64,000 nt of DNA from Medicago truncatula (lineage: Eukaryota; Streptophyta; Magnoliopsida; Fabales; Fabaceae). This document shows positions 1-10,047 of this stretch, in pieces. Location of the stretch: positions 37,161,832 through 37,225,831 of the forward strand of contig NC_053046.1 in assembly GCF_003473485.1 (NCBI RefSeq), written 5' to 3'. Positions within the stretch are counted from its first letter, which is position 1. Each line of letters starts with the position of its first letter. The position numbers were made by a program, and so were the translations under genes. Below the pieces are notes generated by a model, which saw only the letters and a program-made list of their open reading frames with translations, was not told the origin of the DNA and searched no databases.

Positions 1-1020
1 CTCACACATAGATAAGCTCAAATAAGTCAATCCAAACGAGCACGTAGTCATTTTACTTTGATCTTCATTTTAGTATTGTAGAATCAGAATGAGTTATACT
101 CCATTGATATTTATTCTATTCAATGAATTTGCAGAGTAATCATTTGATCAAAAAGAAAGAGGAAAAGGCTTACGGTCAGAATTGAATGGATTCTTTGAAT
201 CATTTAGACGCCTCTTTCTGCTCATTGTTTGTGATTGCCAATGTTGTATATGAGCAACTTCAGCAGCTGAATTGGCACAGAAATTTCCACTTACAGTCAA
301 GGCTTCATCAGCACACAAAAAATGCTTATCAATCATTGATATACAAATGCAATGGATATCTATGGATCAGTTAGAACAGCAAAATGAAGACATGAAACAA
401 CGCAAATGGAGAGCACAAAATATATTTGATCACAGAATTCGGCCACTTTTTCCTACTTCTTCGGCCGCAGTGCAGCTCACTGCACTACCTTTTCAATATT
501 AATGAGAGCTTAGGGTTTACAGGTTGCAAGCTGTGTTTAAATACTCCCAGCTCTAGGGACCTGTTCCGGCCCAATAATCTTCAAAAGTAAGTGAGGTCTA
601 AAGCAATTTTTTTTATTTGAGGCTTTTTTGTTGGTAAGCCTAAAGCGAGGGCTTTAGTGGCTTACCCTTGGGCTGGCCGGATCACTTATCAATAAACTAT
701 GACTCATACCCAGCAAAATTGTGTCATAACAAATGTCTTTTAAAAAACTAAAAATTGCTTCATTTCATATCTGCCTTTTTCTGCCTCCAAAATTATGAAT
801 AAAATGCTGTGGTAGGGATTATAAAAAAAAAAATAAAAAAAAAAAAATCTTTCAAAAACAAACTATGTTCATCTATTTAATTTCCCCCAAACATTAAACT
901 TATGAGTTATGATTCATAGATCAAATTCTACTGTCGATTTGAGAAACTCGTTAATAGGTAATATATAATTATCTCGATTGACACTCTTCTAAGTCTTAAG
1001 GCCGTCTTTTGCCATCATCG
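1..1020. other. intergenic, no supported gene
   Basis: AT-rich sequence without a convincing coding gene. On the minus strand about 336-170 is a short open stretch that ends at a GTAAG-like donor and carries a basic SRKRRLND string. It could be an exon of a gene extending beyond the left edge, but nothing confirms this. Around 560-680 a GC-richer patch looks like transposon debris. Confidence 0.4.
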
Positions 1021-1026
1021 TGATCT

Positions 1027-1409
1027 AATTCACCTAAACTTTATATAATCAAATTAAATTAAAAAAAAAAAAAAAAATACCATAAAAGGTACTGCCAATT
1101 GAGCCTAGATTCTCAAAGGCAGTGTTGTGTTGGTTAGCAGAAAACAAACACATTCAAACATGTGAAGATTCCAGTTCAGAATTATGCTAAAAAAGAACAA
1201 GAAAGAATTAAATTACACATTTAACCTAATTCACCTAAACTTTATATGATCAAATTAAATTGAAACAAACAAAAAAAATTACCATAAAAGGTACTGTCAA
1301 CTGAGCTTAGATTCTCAAAGGCAGTGTTGGTTTGCAGAAAAAAAAACACATTCACACATGTGAAGATTTCGGTTCAGAATTATATGCTAAAAAAGAATAA
1401 GAAAGAAAA
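1027..1409. repeat. two-copy tandem duplication, period about 201 bp
   Basis: Two diverged direct copies, about 1027-1208 and 1228-1409. Both contain AATTCACCTAAACTTTAT, a poly-A run, CCATAAAAGGTACTG and TTCTCAAAGGCAGTGTTG in the same order. It is non-coding and looks like a local DNA duplication. Confidence 0.8.
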
Positions 1410-1770
1410 ATATACATTTAAGATTATGACACCAATTTATGCACACAATTAGCAACATTTTAGTTACAAAACCCTCAGAAAAAAAAACATGCTAAAAGTC
1501 ATTCTTAAAATAGGCAAAAAGCAATCTTTTTCATCTCTTTTAGTAGAAAGAAAAGAAAAAAGGAATCGCCACAAAAATTAGTCCAATTTTTTCTTCACGA
1601 CACAACCTAAGTCAAAGTGAAAAAACATATAAAAACGTTCATATTATTAACTAAGTCAATCAAAAACATGATCAGAGTTTAGAATCAGATTGATGACTTA
1701 GTATAATCAATGAAAGATATTTTTAGATTATTTTGATGAAAACAATAAAAAAAAGTGATGAAATTCTTAC

Positions 1771-2017
1771 CAAAATAGAGATAACAGGTAGGTAATTACT
1801 GATGAGAGAATCTAACAGAAGAAGATGTTACAGCATGATGATTTTGTGATGAAAAAGAGAAGAGAGAAGAAGATGAGGTAATAATAATGTTGCTGGAAAT
1901 GAGGTAGTTGAGTTGAAAGAGTGAAGTGAGTACAGTTATGAGAGAGAGTAAAGTGTGAAGTGAAAGCTGACATAAAAAGAGGAGCAGAGAAAAAGGCCTT
2001 GAAGTTCGTGCAGTTGC

Positions 2018-2051
<34 letters not shown>

Positions 2052-2095
2052 TGAATATTCGCGGTTAATAGGGGAGAGGACCAAATATTTAACAA
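1771..2095 (-). promoter_or_regulatory. possible 5' leader exon of a minus-strand gene
   Basis: On the minus strand, a TTAAATATTT TATA-like box (near 2091-2082) is followed by a (CT)n tract and a pyrimidine-rich stretch, which ends at TTTTG|GTAAGAATT, a good splice donor with the intron starting at 1770. CT-rich leaders followed by a leader intron are common in plant genes. The coding part would have to lie to the left, and I found no convincing CDS there, so this is only a candidate. Confidence 0.22.
2020..2048. repeat. (GA)n microsatellite
   Basis: Uninterrupted GA dinucleotide run of about 29 bp. Read on the minus strand it is the CT tract of the candidate leader exon. Confidence 0.95.
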
Positions 2096-2099
2096 CTTG

Positions 2100-3785
2100 G
2101 ACTGTTTATGAGTCTATGGAACTAAACAATTTACGTAGATGTCTAGATTATGTGTCAGAAAAACACAAACATTTAGGTTAGCTGAAAATAAACACACACT
2201 TTCAGTTGGGTGGTTGAGTCCAGCTGGAATAGTAAATGTATGTTTGGTTTCACTTTTTGTTAGTATAATTGATTTTGTATTTAGAATTGATTATAAACAC
2301 CTAACTTGGAGGGTGGTGGGTCATCTCCTTCCTGCTGACCAATGAGATTTCAACGATTATAAATTATAGCTTCGTTCTCACCACACGTTTGATGTCCATC
2401 GCAATTTTTTCAATGCTAGACAAACACTTGATAAAAATTTGAAGTTCAAGATCGAGTTTTGGACCTGCGTTAGGATGGGCGAAGCAAGATCGCAACACAC
2501 AAGATCACAAGTAGGATCGAAAGATACTACCTAAGTAATAATTATGTAAGATCTTATAATAAGGGACGAAATGACTACACTTGTGAACGATGTACTTTAG
2601 TTCCAACTATCCGAGTAAATAGTACTAGTACATGTTTGGATTCCCTTTTGTTAAATATAAAACTTGTTTTTGTATTTAAAATTGATTCTAAACACCTACT
2701 TTGTGAAGGGGTAGGTCATCACCACTTTTGTTAAATAAATGTGTTTATACATAATCATTTTACATTCAAATACACTTTTAATCACAATGAATTTTATAAA
2801 ATGAATGCAATCGAAACTAATTTTCGTTACAAAATAATAAGATACTCACTTAATAAAGTAAATCAAACTGAAATACATTGTCTCATATCATTAGTCTAAC
2901 AAACAACATAAGTAGTGTATGTCTTTTTTATTCCCTTTTATATATAACAAGTAGTGTATGCCTTGTTTGTAAAGGTAATTGTATCATTGAGATACCTATA
3001 CCTTATACAACAAAGCAAAGCTCAAATTATGGGAAGGTCAAATGACTCCTCGAATAGCAATCTTTCCAATATAAGAAGACTCGTTTACCAAACAAGCCCA
3101 AACAAAATGAAAATAGCAAAACAATAGTTCTTGGTGAAGATTTAGATATTTAAATACTTATTTTATGATATTAGTGAACTAATAATAAGATGATAAGATT
3201 ACTACTTTAATTAATAATATTTCAAATAATATATAACATTAGCATTTATCAAACTAAGAAAATAAAGAGAGAAGGAAGTAGGATGATATATTTTAATATC
3301 TTAAAAATGGTGAGTTTTTACATGGACCAAAGTGTGGTATTTATACTACTAAATTTACCACTATTACATGAGTGAAACTATTTTTTTTTTCTCATTACAA
3401 TTTACAACAACAAGTATTAACTTTTTGGTTAAGGGCAGAAAAAATAAGTTAAATTACATTCATTACAACTACTACCATTCAATAATTATTTTTATCATTA
3501 ATAAAAAAAAAAATCTGGTCAAGATCGTTAAAAAATTGAATGATGTTAAATTGGGACAAATATTTTATGGGTAACGTAAAACATGATTTGAGAGTTGACT
3601 CAGAATATAATCAGTGAAGATTTAAGAAAAGGGTGGTAATGATTTGATTTGATAGTGTAAAAAATGAATTTTCAAACGGCGTGGGTATCAAATTCTGGAC
3701 TCAGATTCTTCTGGCCATTCAGACAAATTAAAGGCTTCACTTTGCGCAGCTTGAAATGCTTTCTAACGAGGATTTTTTTTATAAT
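2100..3785. other. intergenic, dispersed repeat fragments
   Basis: No gene seen. Two related fragments, about 2233-2320 and 2628-2715, share the order TGTTTGG, TTTTGTTA, ATTGATTxTAAACACCTA. A similar motif set occurs in SNX2 intron 1 (about 36380-36480), so this is a dispersed non-coding repeat. The rest is low-complexity AT-rich DNA. Confidence 0.5.
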
Positions 3786-5565
3786 CTCTGTCTTGTAATA
3801 ATTGAGTTATTTATAAAAAAATATTACTACCAATTGAAATAATAATAATAATTGAATCTCCTTTCAATTGAAATAGGTCAAGATTTCTAAAATCCTTTCA
3901 ATTGAATAATTAGTAATATTTTTAATTATTTTCAATGCAATATTAATTATTTTTCTTCAATTATAACTTTAATTAATAATACTTTCATCACTCCCAATTG
4001 AATAAGAATAAACCCTCATTTGGATCCCTGAAAGTTCACATCGTTATCAGCCACATCCTCGAATCAATTAAACTAACCAAAAACTCCCCCAATGTTTGTT
4101 CCGTTAGTCAACCACGTCCAAAACATTAACGGGCCCTTAAGTGTGATGATGTGTCAATTGGAGAGGGGTGTGAATGAATGTAATATCCCTCAATTTTCGG
4201 GAAAAAATTAACAAGTTCATATATTCATCTTCATTCATACCCTCCATCTCAAAACATTCCAAAAGACAAAAATAATCTCTCCTTTATTCTCACTTTTCTT
4301 CTTCTCCCCTCCATCCATCGCACACACAATCTGCCATCTTAATTTCAAACCCTAGACCCCAATTTCTCCTCTCCCATTTTCGAAGTAGTGCAAAACGGCA
4401 GAAAGGTTACAAAGAAGTGATGCTCACACTTCCACCTGTATATAAATCAAAACAGCAGGAGGAAATACAGCACAAAAACAGAAAGAAAAAAAAAAACACC
4501 TAGAATGCCTAGAAACCAAAATAGAACCAGCAACAATAGGCAACCTGTTAGGCCAAAAAGAAATTCCGCAACCGTATCAGTTTTGCAGCCGCAGAGCCTA
4601 AACCAAAAACCTCAAATACCTTAATTGATTTTAGAAAGCTCAATCCACCAATAATTTGTATCAATCCCAAATCTGTTGTAGATTCTCACCCACAAATTCT
4701 AATCACTTATAAATTTATAAAGCATTCATTTCGGTTCAAATTCTAATAGACAAGGAAAAAAATTGGGGTTATTTAAAAAAGATGAAAAATTAATTCGAAA
4801 TTTGTTGTTGAGATTGTTTGTGTTGATGAAGTTTGAATCTGTGTTGTTGCCACTGTTGATGAAAATTTATTTAGAAATTTGTTGTTGTTGCTCTCTCTGT
4901 TTCACCATTTTAGTATAGAGAATTTGTTGTTGTTCTCTCTCTAAACCTGCGCAAAATAAGCAGGATAACAACCAAAAAACTGCAGCTGCACCTTATGAAA
5001 AGCGAGCAACAAAAATCAGTAAACAAACACAACCAACTGTAGGCTAAACACCGCCACACAGTTGGACAGTTTGTGTACCTCCCCCAATCCAGACAGCTGC
5101 ACCTAAGTGATATTGTTAGAAGTGGGATTTTGTAAAGTTTGAGCATGAGTGAATCAAGTTTGGTGGGCATGAGTTCATGAGTAGAGTTGGAGAAGATGAA
5201 GGAATTCGGGGCCTTGAAGAAGATGATGGCGGAAACATGATTGTTGTCATTTTGGTCCCTCATCTATGAGTATAACAAAGTTAACACCAAGTTAACGTTT
5301 TGGATGCATTTGACTAACAAAACAATAATTGGGGGAGTTTTTGGTTCGTTTCATTGATCTATGAATGTGCCTGATAGCGAACAACACTTTCAGGGATCCA
5401 ATTAAGGGTTTACTCCAATATATTCTACTTTATATTTATAATAAAGAAGAATGTACTAATACTTGACAAAGACACTCAAAACTATTTTTCTTTCTCTTTC
5501 ATTTATACACTTTTTTTAATCTGTATAAAAAGCTAAACTAGCTCAGTTAAATTGGGACGGAGGGA
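3786..5565. mobile_element. Stowaway-like MITE split by a later insertion
   Basis: The right end is the classic ACGGAGGGAG terminus followed by TA (5566-5567). The left end near 3786 is a degenerate counterpart. The interior (TTATAACTTTAATTAATA, TACTTGACAAAGACACTCA, AAACTATTTTTCT) matches the intact MITE at 25181-25479 part by part, except that 4009-5412 interrupts it. The element carries no coding sequence. The family call rests on the CTCCCTCCGT-type ends and TA target. Confidence 0.6.
4009..5412. mobile_element. 1.4-kb non-autonomous terminal-inverted-repeat element (MULE-like)
   Basis: Ends are TAAACCCTCATTTGGATCCC and its near complement. Inverted-repeat similarity continues about 130 bp inward (GATCCCTGAAAGT, CCAAAAACTCCCCCAAT, GTTAGTCAA, TCCAAAACxTTAAC). 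The interior has pyrimidine-rich, leader-like sequence near 4250-4390 and no transposase. Long inverted ends suggest a Mutator-like non-autonomous element, but I could not find a convincing 9-bp target duplication. It sits inside an older MITE. Confidence 0.55.
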
Positions 5566-5692
5566 GTATTTAAAATATCCCTTTTTTAAAAGTACTACAA
5601 AATGATAATAATAAAATAACCCATTTATTATATGATTTATATTTGACGCTTACTTTCTAACATCAAAAACATCAAATACAATTGATTTTTTA

Positions 5693-5988
5693 TATACTCT
5701 ATCCGTTTCTAAATATAAACAAATTTTACTTTTTAGATTCATTTAATTAATGATGTATGTGGTCTATATTATAAACCACATACATCCTCCGGTCACTAAT
5801 ATAAGCAAAAATCCACTTTTTAGATACATTCAAATTAATGATGTATGTGGCATATAATAAAGACTACATACACCATTAATTGAATGTATCTAAAAAGTGA
5901 ATTTTTACTTATATTAGTGATCGGAAGATGTACATCATTAATTGAATGGACCTAAAAAATAAAATTTGTTTATATTTAGAAACCTAGT
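5693..5988. mobile_element. MITE with a relative nested inside it
   Basis: The outer arms (about 5693-5765 and 5935-5988) are inverted copies carrying CTAAATATAAACAAATTTTA and TTAATTAATGATGTA. Inside, about 5788-5932, is a second complete inverted repeat with arms TCACTAATATAAGCAAAAAT and its complement. Both share TTTTTAGATxCATT and ATGATGTATGTGG, so the inner insert is a related family member. No coding sequence. Confidence 0.7.
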
Positions 5989-7440
5989 AAAGAAAATAGA
6001 GTTATAAGAGTTTGTGTAGAAACGTCTACTAAGTCTATAAACGTTGGAACTCTCACCTTTTTTTTTTTTTCTTTTTTTTATAATTTTTTTTTTTTTGGCA
6101 TAAAGGAGGGTTGCATATGGGGATGTAACCTCTACAGTGTTGTTTTTTTAGTAACTATTGAATTGAATTCTAAAATTACGAGCGTCGGTAATTTGAGATG
6201 TACCAAAAAAAATATCATAGTTATTTCTAAAGCTACATGAATTCTTTAATTTGTTGACAGCATATATATCATCATTAAACTTGCTCAATTGGATTTGAAA
6301 AAGTGGGGCAGGGATCTTTTTAAAATAAAAAAAAATTTGCAGGGATGTTTTTAAAAAAAAAATTATAAGGACGAAAATCAAAACGCGTCTAAATTACAAG
6401 AAATAATTGCATATTTAAACCAAAAATATTTGTCCTTGTCAACAAGAAAGAAGTTTTTTTTCTCCTTCCGGAGAATCTCAATTCATAACCTCGAACTCTT
6501 TCAACTCTTGATTCAAATTAGTTGAACTACTCTTTTTCTCAAACTTAAAAGTATAATACTCATTTAATCTCATTGCCGCTATTAATGAGTCCCAACACCA
6601 ATCTCTTATTTAGGAGCGAGAGGTGAAGATTGCAAAGACTCCCATGAAATTTCAATACTTGAGATTTTTTTTCATATTTGCCATGTTGCGAATCAAGCCG
6701 TTGTCTTCTTAGCCAAAATTTGCTATTATGTCTTCTTTTGATTTTGTTTGGGTTGAAGAAACCCGTCTTATTTATGCTATTGAGGCTTTCGTTTTATTGT
6801 CACCATTGGTTTAATAAAAGCAGGCAGTTCAAAAAAAAATATCACATGTAAACACACAATTGATGAATTTGGAAACATCAAAGGCTTAATGGTGCAGGCT
6901 TAAAATGTAATGTTTGAACTAAAATTGTAGGACTTTACCCCAAAAGGAGTCCTTCCAGAAATTCTCGAAGGCTTGAGTTGCCTCAAGCCTAAGAGGGGGT
7001 TTGGAAATAGTTTTCAACCAGCAATAGACGCGCCTCGGTTATAACCTCATTAGCTGCGTCATTGCCCCAAGCGCAAAGATGGTTTCAACTACTCAACAAA
7101 CCTTGTTTTTATATAGACTTCAACCACACCTTGTGTCTCATATGGGCGATGTGGGATTAAATATGCCTTACTTGAAAATTTAAGTGAGCACTCGCCACAC
7201 TTTTGCCTTCAACACATGTCCATTATACCTTATTCAACAACCTTTAGACTGAACAAAAACAGTTTAACATCAAGCTTATCATGAATTTACATGTAACGAA
7301 ATGGTAGATTGTAAGAGTCTGATGATAATGAAAGAAAATATAGAAGAAAAAACCATGAGCTTCAGTGCTGCAACGCTGTCCATTCTCTGTACTGAACAAA
7401 AACAATTCGAAATCTAGTATTTCATCATACTTAACATATA
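5989..7440. other. intergenic
   Basis: No gene seen. Long T runs lie near 6057-6096. Around 6950-7200 a GC-richer patch includes GGGCGATGTGGGATTAA, a motif also seen upstream of repeated pieces at 43.3, 48.5 and 51.0 kb. Confidence 0.4.
6290..6420. repeat. partial copy of the 25512-26298 Mutator-like MITE
   Basis: AAGTGGGGCAGGGATC, TTTGCAGGGATGT, GGACGAAAATCAAAA and GCATATTTAAAC occur in the same order as in the right half of the complete element at 25512-26298. Only that half is present here. Confidence 0.6.
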
Positions 7441-7465
7441 CTAAATGTTGGATCATTAAAGTATC

Positions 7466-8380
7466 ATGATAATGCTACGGACTTCAACCAGTGGCACCAA
7501 AGATCAAGAAACTATGCAAAATGTGCATCAAAATAAAACTTGGACTAGAAAAAAAGGGACTAAATCTGTGGCTGAGATTCTAGCAAAGTGGAAGGAATAC
7601 AATGAGAAACTATATAAAGATGACGGTAAGCCGAAGCGGAAATCAGGGCAAAAGGTTCAAAGAAAGGGTGTATGAAAGGGAAAGGAGGACCTCAAAACCC
7701 AGAGAATAAATATAGAGGTGTTAGACAAAGGGGGGAATTGGGTTGGTGATATTAGGAAACCAAAAGGTAGTAAACTTTGGTTAGGTACTTCTCTTACTGC
7801 TCAAGAAACTGCTCTTGCTTATGATTATGCTGCCAGAGTCATGTATGGTCCTTCTGCGCGACTTAACTTCCCCGATACCGCAGATTATAGTTCATTAAGG
7901 AATATTTGAAGGATTCTTCATTGGCTTCTACTAGCTGCTGTTCTTCGGTAGTAACAACTCCTGTAAAATCTGAGACAACAGCTGTGTCTAGTCATTATGA
8001 GGCTTGTACTGCTGAGGATGTTAAGGAGATACATATGATGCCTGTCAATATGAACAATACTGTTGATGAGCCTGCTGATACCAAGATGCTAAATTAGAAG
8101 GAACACAAACATAGACACATGATGTTGTGGAAGTTGAAGAGGGTGTATGTGATGAGTTTGATCTATCATGCATTGATAACTTTGATTTCAGTGATGATTG
8201 CTTCAAGAGTTTTTCAATGGATGATTTTTTCAAGTGGATGAACTTTTGGGCCATACAGATAATAATAATAATACAATTGGTGAATTTGGAGGGATGCAAA
8301 GTTTGAATTAGATTCTTAAAAATTGATTTGGATAATGATGTGCATCTTGATTCAAGAGGAATGTAAGAAAGTAAGAATGA
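7466..8380 (+). pseudogene. decayed DREB2-type AP2/ERF copy, inverted
   Basis: This resembles the intact gene at 14276-15499 in every segment: the basic N-terminal block ([20 protein letters not shown], 7558-7617), the [20 protein letters not shown] stretch, most of an AP2 domain ([20 protein letters not shown], 7780-7840), the SSHYEAC region and a shortened acidic tail. It is broken: a frame change between the basic block and the AP2 domain, a missing WGK-region base set, a frame change right after the AP2 domain and stops downstream. It lacks the normal start region. The AP2 domain alone is unlikely to be made. Downstream homology with the other copies continues to about 9070. It is a host pseudogene from local duplication, lying on the opposite strand to the intact gene. 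Confidence 0.85.
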
Positions 8381-10040
8381 TTAGAGAAGACTTTGTGCAC
8401 AAGATACCAACTGGCTTGAGCATCTCCTTATAGCTTTATAGGTGCATTAAAAAAATACAAAGTATGTGTCTTCTTTATGTTGGTTTTTCCTTCGTCTTTT
8501 ATATATGCTAATTCTCTATAGGTCTTTTTTAAATTGGGGAATTTTTAGCCAACAAAATTTGTTCTTTTTTTAGTTCACTTTGTTTTTTGGGTTTAATAAC
8601 TATGTACAATACTTTATAGGTCTAATCTCTAAGGCACATATACTTCTTCTTGAAGGTGTGTCAGGTGTGCAACATGTGTTCATGTACAACACTGACTCAT
8701 GTGATTACATTCAATTATTCTATTTTATTAAATTATTACTAAAATCAACGTGTCTATGTCGTATATGGTGTATGTGTCTGGACTAGTGATTCATATGGTT
8801 TAATACAACACCTTAAGCGCTAATTTTGATATTAGTTTTTTCGTGTAATATAGCAAGGACAACTAGTATATCTCGAGTATATTTCATGTTATATGCTCTG
8901 AATTTACATACTAAAAACAATCTAAATGATGTTGGTGTTTCATTCGTGCTCTACATGTGATTATATTGGCTATTATTGTTCTCTTTGGCCCTTCAAAGTG
9001 AGCTACTCTTCTCCTCTCTTCTTAAAAACTGTTCTGTAATAAACCTGATTGATGTAAGAAATGGAAATTCACAATGCATGTTTGCAAAATATGGTCAATG
9101 ACCCTGATTTTGTAAAAGCTACACTAATCGTGATTTTGGGTTACCCAAATTGCTAACATTGACATCGAGGATCATTGTTTCATTATCGAAGCATGCTATT
9201 TAAACCACCTATCTTCAATATTTTCTTTTTGTGAAATGATATTTGTACAATCATTTTGTTACATTTTTTTGACAATTTTCTCTCTTATACTCACATGATG
9301 TTATTATTCTCTCTTGCTTTTTCTCTCTCCATTATTTTTATCAATAAAAAGAGAGAAAATAAGGTTGTCACCAAAATTATCAATAAATTGATGTACAAAT
9401 ATGATTGCTCTTTGATTTTTTTTATAGGGAAACATGCTTGACTAGTACAGTATTACTATCTGCTAGTTGCCCTGACTTTGTCCCAACCTAAAGAATAGAG
9501 GCTTGCTGAGAGAATAGACAGACACTCCTCGGAAGTTGCACTCATACAGTACCATAGTGATTTAATAGGGGAAAAGTTTGAGGATTGCCATGTGACCAAG
9601 CTTGCCATATCCAAGACCATGAATACTACATCTATTTCTAATTAGAAAGAGTGGTATAGGTACATCGTTGGGGGGGGGTTGGTTTGATTTTTACAATTTT
9701 TTTCTTCGAAATTGGAACTAAATCCGAGTTAAAAGGTTGTCCCAATACCAATTTATATTAACATATAAATCCTTAACCCTTTTTTGAATTCACCTTCCAA
9801 ATGTTCATTTTAAACCGTGCACTTTCTAGAATATGCATTTTGTTAAGGTTTACTTGTATAAGGTTCATTTCACAAACAGACATATTTAAAAATAGACTAT
9901 TTTAAAAATATATACAACAACCAAGTCATGTCCTACTAAGTGAAATCGGTTAGATGGACGTGAGAGTTTAAAATTTTACCTACACATATTCCCTTTCATG
10001 ATTTGGACCTTTATGAGGTGCAGCCTCTACATTATCTTCT
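8381..10040. other. intergenic; 3' flank of the inverted DREB2 copy
   Basis: No gene seen. 8390-9070 has patches complementary to 10670-11260, such as GTGATTATATTGGCT and GGCCCTTCAAAG near 8958-8997 against the opposite strand of 10731-10790. This shows that the duplicated unit included several hundred bases of 3' flank. The remaining DNA is AT-rich and unassigned. Confidence 0.5.
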
Positions 10041-10047
10041 TTAACTA

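Noticed and set aside
9256-9441. Small membrane-protein gene
   Set aside because: Low-complexity AT-rich open frame with no supporting context or family resemblance.
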